Part shown: one piece after another, positions 23,441 to 35,019 of the stretch
Numbering within the stretch: position 1 is the stretch's first letter
Layout: every line of letters starts with the position of its first letter
Origin: Arion vulgaris
Taxonomy: Eukaryota; Mollusca; Gastropoda; Stylommatophora; Arionidae
Length of the DNA: 64,000 bases
NCBI GenBank assembly: GCA_020796225.1
Contig: CM036753.1
Coordinates: 81,221,941-81,285,940 of the forward strand
Direction: 5' to 3'
Notes under the pieces: generated by a model
Seen by the model: only the letters and a program-made list of their open reading frames with translations
The model's database searches: none
Told to the model about the DNA's origin: nothing
Position numbers and translations under genes: made by a program

Positions 23441-23985
23441 AAATTGTTGTTTCTTCTTCTTCTTCTGTGTTCTCACTAGATCGGGATTTCGGATTCTCTA
23501 ATAAAGGCAGCCGTCTGCCTTAGATTATCAACCATGCTATACAGTTTGTTTTGGACGCTGGTGTAAGTGGGCCACCTCTTTCTTCTCAAGTCTGCATACT
23601 GGGGCCAGTTCTGTAGGATATAATTCCTATGATTTCTGCTTCCCATTTGTGCCGACCTTTTCCCGCAGTAAGTTTTGGCCACCCTCGTGGTGGTAGATCT
23701 GACATTCTTACTGCATGGCTAAATCTCCAAGACATTAGCGACCATAGATCTGTTTTCCCATTCCTCATCTTGAGGGGTCGTTGCACCATGTTATGTGCCT
23801 TATGGCATAGTGCATCCATTTTCTGCAAGCATTTGTTTTGGGTTATCATTCCCTAGCGGACACATGCATCCGATTTCAGCCAGACCTCCTTAGTCGCCTC
23901 TAAAGACATGCATGGCAGGTAACAGTGGTTCTATTCTTTACACCCCAAATTTCTACCCTGGTAACCACTCGGCAAATTGTTGTTT
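23441..23985 (-). mobile_element. 0.5-kb non-autonomous retroelement with shared head and (GAA)n tail
   Basis: The body 23453-23973 is flanked by perfect AAATTGTTGTTT repeats (23441-23452, 23974-23985). On the minus strand it starts GAGTGGTTACC, continues TTTGGGGTGTAAAGAATAG, CATGCATGTC and GGCGACTAAGGAGG (the SINE head), and ends GAAGAAGAAGAAGAA. The middle of about 380 bp differs from the SINEs and holds two overlapping short frames (87 and 68 codons), for example KRRWPTYTSVQNKLYS; I do not recognise the protein. It could be a deletion derivative of a longer LINE. Confidence 0.8.
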
Positions 23986-24479
23986 ATAAATTCTAATATT
24001 AGATATAAAAATTGTTATTTTTGCAGATAATTATAAGGTAGTAAGTTCAATAATGAGGTGAAAAAAGCATGCAAACACAATCTAAATAGGATTTACATTA
24101 TTAGTAACATCTTTACACATCTAACTTTTCTAAAATTGTTTTGAAATATCTGAACAAATTTTAAATGTGGACCTGATTTTTTTGCTGGAATAAATCAAAT
24201 ACTACTCGTTTCACCATCAATCAATTGATGCAGTTGTTCTATTCCTTGTGTTTCGTTATTTCCTGCACAATGCCTACCTCTAACTGAAGTCTGTGTATTT
24301 ATTATAGGAGTTGTAATATCAATATATCGTCAACAATTTGCAGACTATCAAAGAGAACATAGAACAACACATAATTAGCATTGCAGATGAAGACTCAAAT
24401 TTATGAACCTGTGTAATTGGCACTTTACTGTATGGCTAAAAAACGTGGATAGCTTACTCAAGACATGAGAGGATGCTTA

Positions 24480-24900
24480 ACATCTCTTACCTTTGCTGTC
24501 TCCGCAAGATTATGAACATCAGGTGGCATGACAAACTCTGAAGTACTGCAATATACTAACTTGCCATCCATCATGAAAATACGCAGCAGTAGAAGAATAA
24601 GGTGACTGGGACATGTGAGAAGAAGGGATAACAGCTGCATACCCCAGCTGGAGCAGTTCAGTGAACTTTTGGAAGGGAAGAGACGCCAAGGCAGACCACT
24701 GCTCAGAAGATATAAGGATATCTGCAAGATCTTAATGAATTACTTTGCTATTGGTCCCAACAAATGGGAAAAACTAGCTGATGACCTAGCTATATAGAAA
24801 ACATTATGCAAAAGTGCAGAATCTATCAAAGAGAAACTGAAGGCAAAAGAAACAAAATTAAACCAAGAAGTTGTCACAGTTACACACTTGCCAAATGACC
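24480..24900 (+). mobile_element. LINE 3'-end fragment
   Basis: The + frame 24615-24797 reads SELLEGKRRQGRPLLRRYKD, then ICKI and NKWEKLADD. This is the common tail of jockey/CR1-like endonuclease-RT LINEs. Upstream parts are frameshifted. Confidence 0.65.
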
Positions 24901-26249
24901 GTCTGTAAAAACAAAAATGCCACAACTATATATCAGTAAATATCTCTACTATCATCGGTGCTTGCATCATGCAGGTGCTGTGTATCAGTGGTTACCATAG
25001 TAAATTATGTCTTAAAGGTTTGGTAGCTAAGTGGACAATAAATAAGTATATTTCAAATACATACATATTTTAAACCCAATAAAAGAGACACAATGCTAAA
25101 CTAAACATATAAAATTGTCACAGTTTTAGTTGTAATAAATATTTATAACAGTTTATGTAATGATTACATAAGAATTACTTTTAAGATACATTCAGTTTTC
25201 TTCTCCATCAACCTTTTGTTATGTGGTTGACTAGAACAGACAAATAACCTACACACATTAACAACTTTGTCTTATTTTTTTGGTGAATTTAAAAATTCAA
25301 GTGCCTTTTTTTTGCGAATGTATATAGGTCGCAAAGACTAAATTAAATGTTCTTGAGCTCGGTGTCTCTTTGTATATTTATAGATTTTTTAAATGACTAA
25401 ATTCGTGTACATTTTAAAATATGGCCTTTGCATCTTATTCCTTATGTATTACTAATTTCTTTAATAATTTGTAAAATGTTTTCATTAGGCTTACAAAAAC
25501 TGAAGGTGGTTATGTATACATGTTTTTATGCAATGATTTTTTGCAACTGAAATAATTTTTTTTAACAAATTGATTCATTTTATTAAAAATTATAATATTA
25601 CTACATAAAATGTCATCATGAAAACTGCATTTTGAATGTGACATTCACAAAACATAAAATATATTGACAAAAAATGTGTTAAATAAACTTCTGCTAATAA
25701 TTACATAAATAATGAAGATATATAGAGATGATAACATCAGATTTAAGTAATGAAAAGTGTGAACTTTGATGAGGTAAGAGTCTGTGAAGGCAGCACCAAC
25801 ACTCAAAACATATACACTATTGAATTGTTCCATCCATCATTCAAGCTGATGTTTGCTTTTATTGCCCTCTTTTTTAAGCTGATCAACAGGTCATTAGTTG
25901 TAATGTACTTGTATACATGCCTGTGCATTTTTTTACACTTTATTAATTGCACCACATTTTATGAATATTAAAATAATTATTTTGTACTGATTTCATTGTA
26001 TATGCATAAGCATTCTGATATTTATGTTGACCGACCAAGAACATAATAAACTATCATATAGTCAATAGTACAAGTTGCAGAGAATAGGGGCAATGAGACA
26101 GAAGACTGATATTAAATTGTTGGTATTTGTTAAGTATGGGGAAGATTATGTTAGTGTATACACCAATTGGTTTGCTCTGTAAGACATCATCACTGTCAAT
26201 GAGCAAAACTTACAGAATAAACACATAATATCTGACTGAATCACTACAA

Positions 26250-26640
26250 ATGTCAACAATTTACAGAATTAAATTCATCTTCATATCGAGGCACATGGAT
26301 TTCGATAGCAATGAGAGAGCAGACAGGCTGGCTCACTCTGCCTCCATATCAGAGGCTCAGCCAATGGATAGAGCTGACATTCTGAACATCCTCACAGAGT
26401 GTGGTTGCAAAGAGTATTTTTATTTAAACCAATCCATGTTAAGTGCTAGATTGTAAGAGTTTGGATTGAAGATTTTAGTGGCCAGAAAAGAACAGCACAA
26501 TAGGTATATGAGTAGGCTCATCAATCAACATCGAACTGGTACGGTTTGTCACTGGACAAACTTGTTGGAGATATTACAAAGGAGATAGGAGCACATATGG
26601 ACATGTCCAGAGTGCAATGAAGATATTCCAAACAGAAACA
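26250..26640 (+). mobile_element. LINE RNase H remnant
   Basis: The + frame reads HMDFDSNERADRLAHSASIS, then MDRADILNILTECG, the C-terminal part of a LINE-encoded RNase H with its GNERADRLA motif. It continues in another frame with WTCPECNEDIPN. Same domain as the remnant at 43900-44745. Confidence 0.6.
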
Positions 26641-26759
26641 TTTCTAATATGAGATTGGAAAATGTTCCCATATGTAGCTTTCTAGAACTTTCAATAACTA
26701 TAGCAGTTATTGTAGCAGGTTTTCAGTCGTTGATTCAAAAAGTTAAATTAGATGGTAAC

Positions 26760-26955
26760 AGCATGAATCTATACCCTCTTTGTGTCCCATTTGACACATA
26801 AGGCTTCCACAAAATATTTCCATCATTGCTGATCTGTCGCCTCTCTATTAATTGTTTTCCATGTCAGACCACAATCTTTCAACTCTCTTTCCACCATTTT
26901 TCTCCATGTTTTCTTTCGACATCCAGGCCTTCTTTTTCCCATTCACAGTCTATCA
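26760..26955 (-). mobile_element. LINE 3'-end fragment
   Basis: The minus strand gives WEKEGLDVERKHGEKW then a distal LCS-type end, resembling RTE/BovB-like RT tails. Short and frame-broken. Confidence 0.4.
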
Positions 26956-27849
26956 GAGAATAGCACAAATAGATATCATATATCTCTTCACATACATGAA
27001 TCAACATTCATAAACAAGAATGAAACATCAAAACATGAACTGAGGTATTGTATAAAGTGCAACAACAGACTAAATTTGAAGGTTTTTTTTAAATACCAAT
27101 TTTTTTTATATAACATACTTGACATATAGTATAACTGCCATTTTCTTCCATATTTTTTATGTTGTGAGCAAACAGGGGTTTGCAGAAATAATTAAACTGC
27201 CAGATTGATTTCAATAATCGGATACTATGAAAATAGTAATGTCCTCTAGACATTTGTAGCCATTCCTCCAAGAGATGACCTTGCCTTGCTATATGAGATA
27301 TAATCATCACCATCAAGAGATCATTACATGTACAAAATACCCCAAAATTTGTTCTTCATTGGCTTATAATTTCACATACTCTACTTATGGAATATAGACT
27401 GTTTCATAGACTGTCCTATTATCTGTTCTGAACTGTATGCAAATGTCTTATAATGTGAGCATTACCAGTGGTAAACAATGTATAGAGGTAGTTTTTGTAA
27501 TGAACAAATGTGGCTGTTAAAGAAGCATGTGACATCTGAGAATAATGAGTTGTAGATAATATAGCAATCATTTTTTCAATTATCATGTGAATGTGTCACA
27601 GCCATACAGCACTTTTGTATATTTTATGTCTATATGAGCTGTAAATAAATGCACTTTTTCAAGTATTGCCTACTTTTATTCATTTTGAAGAACTACACAT
27701 GTGCAAGACAGAGCACTTGATTCAGTATAAGCATACATGTTTCATAAATATGCTCGCAGGCAGACAGAAACCACTTTTGGCAGTTATAAAATGACATAAG
27801 CTTGCCCGGTTTTTTTAATGAGCCACAATTCACAAGTCAGTACTGAATT

Positions 27850-28050
27850 TCATCAAGAAACAACACATTAAATGGTTCAGCCACATAAGCAGATACCAAC
27901 AGACAATGTGCCTCAAAGAGCAATGTTACTTCGATACAGTGGATACAAGCAAAAGGCTGCTAACGCAAAAGGAAGACATCAGAGGCCTATTCTAGAAATC
28001 TCTTCTTATCTTGATGCAAAACAGAATTAGAGAAAAGAAACGAAGAATAA
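27850..28050 (+). mobile_element. LINE 3'-end fragment
   Basis: FHQETTH.MVQPHKQIPTDN then RYSGYKQKAANAKGRHQR: same tail family as 12247-12660, opposite strand. It ends in TAGAGAAAAGAAA. Confidence 0.55.
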
Positions 28051-28127
28051 GATTATTATTATAGAATTCATATGCCAGTTTTTTACAGTCAAGTTTCCTA
28101 GTTTTAAAAAAAACATAAAGTAAATAG

Positions 28128-28380
28128 CTTGTTTTCATACCACGCTGTATATTGGGTAATATGGTGTTAGACCTGTAAGTTTCTTGACCAATGGCAAAAA
28201 ATTTGAATGATGTGATTAACATAATGTAAAGCTGCCTAAAGTTATTCTGGTACCTAATTGAGGTTGGGTCGACCAAAGAGCTGTTTATGGTTGGAAAAAT
28301 CCCACTCCAACTTCAGATAGAACAGAGACCACCAGTCTAGGAAGCCAGTGTATTAAGTACCGTACTACAGCAACTCTCAG
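28128..28380 (-). mobile_element. tRNA-derived SINE, family C
   Basis: On + it ends with a complemented tRNA-like head (AGACCACCAGTCTAGGAAGC to CTACAGCAACTCTCAG), preceded by GGTACCTAATTGAGGTTGGG, and starts TTTTCATACCACG. Block order matches the better copy at 38300-38576. Confidence 0.6.
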
Positions 28381-28884
28381 ATTCTCTAGTCTATCCATCT
28401 AGAAATTGGTACCTTAACTTTTTGAAACTGGGAATATATTCTGAATTATCACCGGAGCTAATGTCTGAGTGATATGCTGCCAATTCTTTCAGATAGCTGA
28501 AAGGCACTGCGCACTTATGATGACGCCCAGTATGTGGAAACATCAATTTAACCAGCTCATCTATTGTTGTTTTTCTTGTTATGCCTGACAAGAATTAAGT
28601 TACTAAATGCATTTAATTGTCTATAAAATCTGTCACACATGTACTAGAACATTGTAAAACTACTCACTTCCATTTTGTTCTCCTAATAAGATACCTCATT
28701 CTCTGCTGTGTAACTGTGATACGTAGAGTAAATATAAGGGCATGGTGTTTCACAGATTTATCATTCTATATACATTATCATTTGTCTTCAAGATAATTTT
28801 AGTCTTGCTTAATAAAATGTTTTTGTTTAACTATGAATTACGATTAATTACACAACATTTCCTACAAAATAGAACAATAATGAA

Positions 28885-29065
28885 CTGAGCAATGTGGCTC
28901 CAATACATTGGATACAAAGCAAAAGGCCGGCCTCACAAAAGGTGGACCTCAGAGATAACAGAGGCAATGAAAGACACTGTTTATGAAGCACACACAAAAG
29001 CTCGTTCTAGAAATATCTTCTTATCCAGACGTTGTGAGGCATAACAGAACTGGAGAAAAGAAAAT
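28885..29065 (+). mobile_element. LINE 3'-end fragment
   Basis: QCGSNTLDTKQKAGLTKGGP-type frame followed by TVYEAHTKARSRNIFLSR; same family as 12247-12660. Truncated at the 5' side. Confidence 0.55.
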
Positions 29066-30429
29066 TGTGAATGAGAATCGCATGGCCTGAAAAGATAGAA
29101 TAATTAACACTTTTGCTATCAGCTCTGATTATGTGAGTCTACATTTCACAGGAGTTTGTTTACATGCCAAAACATCGCTGTATTATCTTCATCTTCAATG
29201 TATTCTTACATTATGCAAGTGATCTGAATATATATTTTGTTTGACAATGAGATGCAATTTTCGGACAAGTAATTTTGGGTAAATTCTGTAAACAAAATAT
29301 ACAGCAAATGGTGATCAAACATGATAATTTGCGTGAAGCAGTAGTTTGCAATAGATTTTTAGTTAAGGTTCTATTTCACATTAAAAACAAGTTATACTGC
29401 TTAACTTGTAAACATTAACTACCATATTGTAAAAAAAAACATACTGTGGTTGAATTAATTTTTCTTCTCTTTTTCACTATTCAATTGAATGTATAAATTG
29501 AGTTTTATTTTTCTTAATTTTCAAAAGATTTTGATGAATGATATTTTATTTTATAGATTACTGTATGTATTGTTATTAGAAGTTTAAAGAATGGTACATT
29601 TAGAGATTATAGTGAACATTGTTTAAAATTTAGTGTGATTCGCAGATAAAAATGTGAACAAATGCAATTAACCATCAATTCTTATATTACCACCCTTTTA
29701 ATGCCTCTCTCTCCTGATGATTGCTTGGCAGTATGTCCAATGAGAAAATGGAAAAGCACAAGAACAAACAAATTCATTACAGTTTGTATTACTAGTAACA
29801 TGTTTATAAATATATCCTGCTTCAAAATAAAGTCTTGAAATATTTGCAAAAAATTGGTAGGTAGACATAGTTTGTTCGATGAAAGGAATCAAAAATTGCT
29901 AGCCCATGTTGTTTTGCATTAGGAAATGCTCATGCTGCAGAAAATTAGAAATATTTAGCTCGATCAGAATGCCATAAAGTAAATTTAAAACAATTGTTGG
30001 TTAAAAATAAACCATGTGTCGCAGAGTGCTACTCTTTGCCAAGCTGGTTAGACTATATGGCACATAGTGCTGCTTCTGGTAGTTAGTGTGTTTGATGCAC
30101 AAGAGAAGCACAACATATTTATTATAAATTATTAAATAAAAAGTTACTCTAAAAAGTATAATGAAATCAATGCAGATAAATATAACATATTTTTTATTAA
30201 AATATTAGCCCAAGAAAAACAAGTAAGATGCAAAGCTATTAAAATTCTCTCATACTTTATAAATACAAAGGAAATACCACATAAAGGAAGACAAGATTAT
30301 AAAATAATGGAAATGGAAAGGTATTAATGCACATAGAAAACACTAGTTAATGAAAACATGAATTATCCAAACAACAACCAGAAGTAAAGAAGTTAGAAGA
30401 AAATTCTTAACCAGATAGTACTGCTGAAC

Positions 30430-31140
30430 AAGTTATTCATACAATTTTCAATTACTTCCCTCTTCCTTTCATTCACTTGAAATAAGGTTGATGTATTCAA
30501 TGTTGTCTTTTGTATAAACTTTACTGTCACTTGTAGCTCATACAGATGTTGTGCAGGTTTCTTTCCAGTGTTGTTTCACTAGACCTGTGAGTATGCCGCA
30601 GTATATCATATTCGGTGCAGCAGTCTTGAAATATGTGCTCTGCAATCTGGGGTGCCTGTCCACATGGATGAATTTTCAATCTTGAATACTTGTGGCTGCG
30701 GAGTTGTGTTTTGTTCTGATGCACAGAATGACTTGTTCTAATCTGCTCATATTTTGCTAATTATTCTGTGTTAATATTAGTGGATTTCTGATTGACTTAA
30801 TCATGTTTTTCTACTACACGGACCTCTGTGTGAGCTACAAAAGACAGTGAAGTTCATACAAGAGACAACATTGAATATATAGACATATTTCAAACGAAAG
30901 GAAGGAAGAAAGGATCATGCTTTTCTTATGGTGATAGGTAACTGGTACATTCCAGTTGCTCTCCTACAGCCCCTGTAATAGCCAGTCAGTCTGCTGTCTC
31001 GTTGGTAGTATTCCACAGTGAGATGGTATCCACTGCAAGATGACCTTGTGCTGGTTGCACAGCTCAGACGGTAGGATCTATAGACCTGGCAATTTTCTGA
31101 AGTGATTATTTTTCATCATCTCATATATACGACAGGATGT
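30430..31140 (-). mobile_element. LINE remnant: RNase H end plus zinc-binding tail
   Basis: The minus strand shows an ILQWIPSHCGI-like RNase H segment (about 31050), and further on IHPCGQAPQIAEHIFQDC (30527-30724), the C-x-C...H..C cluster typical of I/jockey-type LINE ends. Related to 35020-36713 and 55662-56005 but more degraded. Confidence 0.55.
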
Positions 31141-31699
31141 GGATCAAGTATGGTGTTCAACAATTTTTCAGTTACAATAAAACATTTCATATCTTTTACC
31201 AATTTAATTGTACACTATATGATGCCGGCAATTTTTGTCTAGCACAACTCCTTGTCTATATTCAACATGCACATTGAATCACCCGACATACTTAACATAG
31301 AAACAACATATTTACAGATTTCATACATTTATTTCCCCAACACTGTGTTTCAGTTTAAACTGAAAAAATGTATAACTATAATTATCATTGACTATAATTC
31401 CAGTCATCTGCTACTTTTAGAGTGTAAAAGTCATTACATGAATTCTTGCCATGAGAATGTTTTTTTTTCTCTTTTCCTACATGACATAATGCAATATTGC
31501 ATTTATGTACAACATCTTGTAACAACAGCAACCAAATTAGTTAAGTCTTTTCTTTTTGCATTATGTGTCTCTGGGATTATGTTTTGTATTAATGACATTG
31601 TTATAATTCTAGCAAACTGTTTGATATGTTTAATTAATCGTGTTAAGTGTAGAATATTAACTTCTTTGTTGTCAAACATGTTTCATGTTTTGTATTACA

Positions 31700-31930
31700 A
31701 TAATTTTCTGGGAATCTCTGGCAAAGCGGTTTAGACGTTAACTTGTGTTTTGAAGGTTGTGGCATTCTGTTTCCATGTGAATTTTTTCCGGAGATCCCTA
31801 GGATTGTTGCTGGAGCTACAGAGTTCATGTTTTTTTTCAACTCTCAGCAGGTGGCTAGCCATTTCTCCTGAGAGGGACGGAGCCATATGGGAAAACCCGG
31901 TGCAATGAAGTTAATCCTTCACCCCTTATT
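31700..31930 (+). mobile_element. tRNA-like SINE copy (family D)
   Basis: Blocks in order: CTCTGGCAAAGCGGTTTAGA, GGAGATCCCTAGGATTGTTG, GGAGCTACAGAGTTCATG, GCCATATGGGAAAACCCGGTG. Matches 5115-5350. Confidence 0.6.
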
Positions 31931-32339
31931 TAGACCTTTTAGTTAGCCCCTTTTTTAGACAGTAATTTCTGCACTACGTGGCAGATGGCAAGGGAAAGTC
32001 TTTTCACAAGGAACACTCCTAACAACACCTATCTAAATCAAAAATGACTCTGATAACTATCTAGCTGTTATGAGGAATGTCTTTAGTGTTATAATGTCAA
32101 AATAGTAATAGCTATGCTATCTGATCACATATTATTTTTTATTACTAACACAAGACATTGATTCCTTTAATTTGGGTAAATGTAAGTTGTATTTTCTTTT
32201 CTAATGAATTTTTATTAAAACACTGCCAGTGAGATATGAAATACTAAGGCATGACCACATGATAATATTTTGTCCTGGTTTGTGTATTTGTACAGCTACT
32301 TGATAAAATGTTACATTTTATTACCGAAAGATGTATACA

Positions 32340-32540
32340 AATTATTGTGCAAGTGATCTTTTTTTGCGTTTGTTCTTAACCAAGCTAACCACTCTTTGTG
32401 ATTTGTGTAGTTTGTGACTAAAATGGTTAAATTGTTATTATGCTGTGCCTCAGTTCATAGCCCTCTACGGTATGTAGGACAAGCGCATCTGAGTTTCGTC
32501 CTAATATGATACTTAGACTGGCCTGAACTGACAGTACCTT
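32340..32540 (-). mobile_element. Degenerate SINE subfamily A fragment
   Basis: GCGTTTGTTCTTAACCAAGC then TAACCACTCTTTGTGATTTG and GTAGGACAAGCGCATCTGAG follow the block order of the complete copy just downstream. It lacks the head. Confidence 0.5.
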
Positions 32541-32604
32541 ACATCTTTAACTTTTTCATCCCACTTTATTGATAACTTTTTGGTCACTTAATGCAGCTTT
32601 TTGT

Positions 32605-32875
32605 ATGATCTGAGCTTCTTCTTCTTTGCGTTCGTTCTTTGCGACCAATTTTAATCACTCTGTGATATGTTTAATCTTTGCCAAGAACGTGTATACGTTG
32701 CACATTGGTTTGGTAGGACCCTAAACGCATAGACTTCTACACGTTTAGGACACATGCATCCGATTTCAGCCAAACCTCCTTAATCGCCTCTTGCGACATG
32801 CATGGCAGGTAACAGTAGTTCTATTCTTTACACCCCAAATTTGGGCCCCGGTAACCACTGGACGATGATCTGAGC
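32605..32875 (-). mobile_element. Complete SINE subfamily A with 11-bp target duplication
   Basis: The body 32616-32864 is flanked by ATGATCTGAGC at 32605-32615 and 32865-32875. Minus-strand order: CCAGTGGTTACCGGGGCCC, TTTGGGGTGTAAAGAATAGA, CATGCATGTCGCAAGAGGCG, a body with CGTATACACGTTCTTGGC, and the end AACGCAAAGAAGAAGAAG. The conserved CATGTCG(T/C)AAGAGGCGACTAA head resembles the deeply conserved domain described in several eumetazoan SINEs; I cannot confirm that by alignment here. Confidence 0.85.
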
Positions 32876-32879
32876 TGAA

Positions 32880-33490
32880 GAGCATGTTCAAGCTTTGCCA
32901 CTTTTTCTGACTGTGAACTCATTCCAGGGACAAGTGTCAGTTTTGTCATCTCTAAGAGATTTGGAGCTTTCACTATATAATTCACTTCTAGGGAAGCAGA
33001 AACTTAGGAAACATGACAGATATGTTTATATCAGCCATATTGACAGGACCAGTCAGTAGACCGTATTGTTAGATATCACTGTTTTGCTTGACAGTGAGAA
33101 GGAAATACAGGAACACCAGTCATTATCCCAGTTTTGCATAGATCTGCAACCTTGGTGCGACCAACAATCCTTTGCATGCTTCTGTATCGGTTATTGATCT
33201 TTAGAAGACGAGCTGGAGACCTGTGTAGGAGCAGTCATTCTGAGATATCGCCCGTCGATTTTGCGCACAAATCTTATACCTCTCACATCTATGCTTACAC
33301 CACTACCTAAATGCATGGTAACTCCCCCTTTGATCATTACCCGCTTTTCCAGACTACAGTGCACCAATCTGTTTCCAAGACCCCCATGTGGAGGTGGAGT
33401 AGAAGCTTTGTAAGTGCCAGCTCATTGACCCTGGTGCTGCCTTGTCACTTTACTTAACTGCATCTATGGCACTATGCAAGTGATAAATAC
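32880..33490. other. Unassigned stretch with coding-like composition
   Basis: GC content is higher than the surroundings. The minus strand has an open piece with RLVHCSLEKRVMIKGGVTMH and GIRFVRKIDGRYLRMTAPTQ. I do not recognise it. Most likely an older retroelement gag/ORF1 remnant. Confidence 0.25.
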
Positions 33491-33839
33491 ATCATTAACT
33501 TAGCCCCAAAAATCTGTAATAAGTGAACACAAAAACTACTTACAATAACTAGATCACATATTTTGACTTGAGAAATAGAAGATTAAATAAAACCTGTCGA
33601 TGGTAGTGTTTTCAGTGATTATTAATAAAAAGAATTTCATTTATATTTGCTTGAAAATATTTGAAAGATCCCTTTTGTAACCGTGTCTGAGCAAAGTTTT
33701 GTTGTTTGATCAAATAGAAATTAGGGGGAAAAAAAATGGTTTACAACCAGAAACTCAATTTCACAAGCAATAGCTACAACTATATTTTCAGTTATTTCCA
33801 TTTGTTTATCGTTTATAGCAACATTATTTAGAAAACAGC

Positions 33840-33890
33840 TTTAGCTCAGTCCGCTGAGACAGGTGTCTTCTAATGTCGAGCAAATTAAAA
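33840..33890 (+). other. tRNA-like fragment (not a functional tRNA)
   Basis: GCTTTAGCTCAGTCCGCTGA resembles a tRNA 5' half with A box, but no B box or pairing acceptor stem follows. Probably a tRNA or SINE head relic. Confidence 0.25.
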
Positions 33891-34676
33891 TACGTTACTG
33901 TCGGTCAGAGACCAGATATATATTATTTACTTTCTTTGTCATATTAGGATTGTTTATGACATACAGGTTATTGTTTTGTGAAGCTAATTAGTTAAGTAAC
34001 TAGTAAGATCTCGTTATTGTACTGTCTAAGTATTATTGTTAAGCACTGTTGCATATGTCTTTATCTCTTGTAGTTCCAGTATATATGTTCTCCTGAGTGC
34101 TAGTTATCTACTTATGTTTGCAAATATTTGCTTAGTGGTTTCATGATATAGACAACATTTTGAATCAAGCAATAATTTGTGTTGAGGCCATAGAATAATG
34201 ATGTAATATTTGTTTGTAAATTTCTTGTACTTTTAAAAAAAACATATGAATGTCATTCTGCTTGTTACATTTTTTTGCAAGGTACACACACCATCTCATT
34301 AGAGTGCAACAGATTGCAGGTTATACTGAGTTAGGTTTGTATGAAATATTCAGATTTTCAAGCAAATGTGGGGAATAAAATAGACAGACATTTAATTTAA
34401 ATGCTGACCCAAAATATTATATATATGTCTGATGCTTGCTACAGACTATTGTTTGAGCTTGCTGTAACAGTAAAATGTATTGTATAGTTGGGTGGGATAT
34501 CTAATACAGATATTTTCAGTTTGCTGCTGAAAACTAGGACATAATATCCTACAGTCTAATAAAAATCTGCTCCACAGAGTAAGATAACAACATTTATCCA
34601 GTTATACGGAGACACAATCTCAACATAACTGCATGAGATTGAATCTCCTTTAACAGCTTTAAAACCCAATTAAAAT

Positions 34677-35019
34677 AAACAGATCTGAGGGAAGTTATAT
34701 TTTTAAAACAGACCTGAGGGTAGAGTTATATTTTTTAAACAGACCTGAGGGTAGTTATATTTTTTTAAACAGACCTGAAGGTAGTTATATTATTGTAAAC
34801 AGACCTGAGGGTTGTTATATTTTTAAACAGACCTGAGGGTTGTTAGACTTTAAAACAGACCTTAGGTATATTTTTTAAACAGACCTGAGGGTAGTTATAT
34901 TTTCTAAAACAGACCTTAGGGTATATTTTTTTTAAACAGACCTGAGGGTAGTTATATTTTTTTAAACAGACCTGAGGGTAGTTATATTTTTTTTTTTTTT
35001 TTTTTTTTAAACAGACCTG
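34677..35019 (+). repeat. Tandem array, about 28-bp unit (left part)
   Basis: About 11-12 copies of AAACAGACCTGAGGGTAGTT followed by ATATTTTT with variable T runs; the last carries a long T run. It continues at 36714-36835 on the other side of the inserted LINE. Confidence 0.85.

Noticed and set aside
31252..31734. 160-codon + strand frame
   Set aside because: AT-rich, hydrophobic residues follow base composition, no recognisable domain, no splice context, and it runs into a SINE.
33840..33890. tRNA gene
   Set aside because: Only the A-box half is tRNA-like; no B box or acceptor stem. Other tRNA-like boxes in the window lie in SINE heads.
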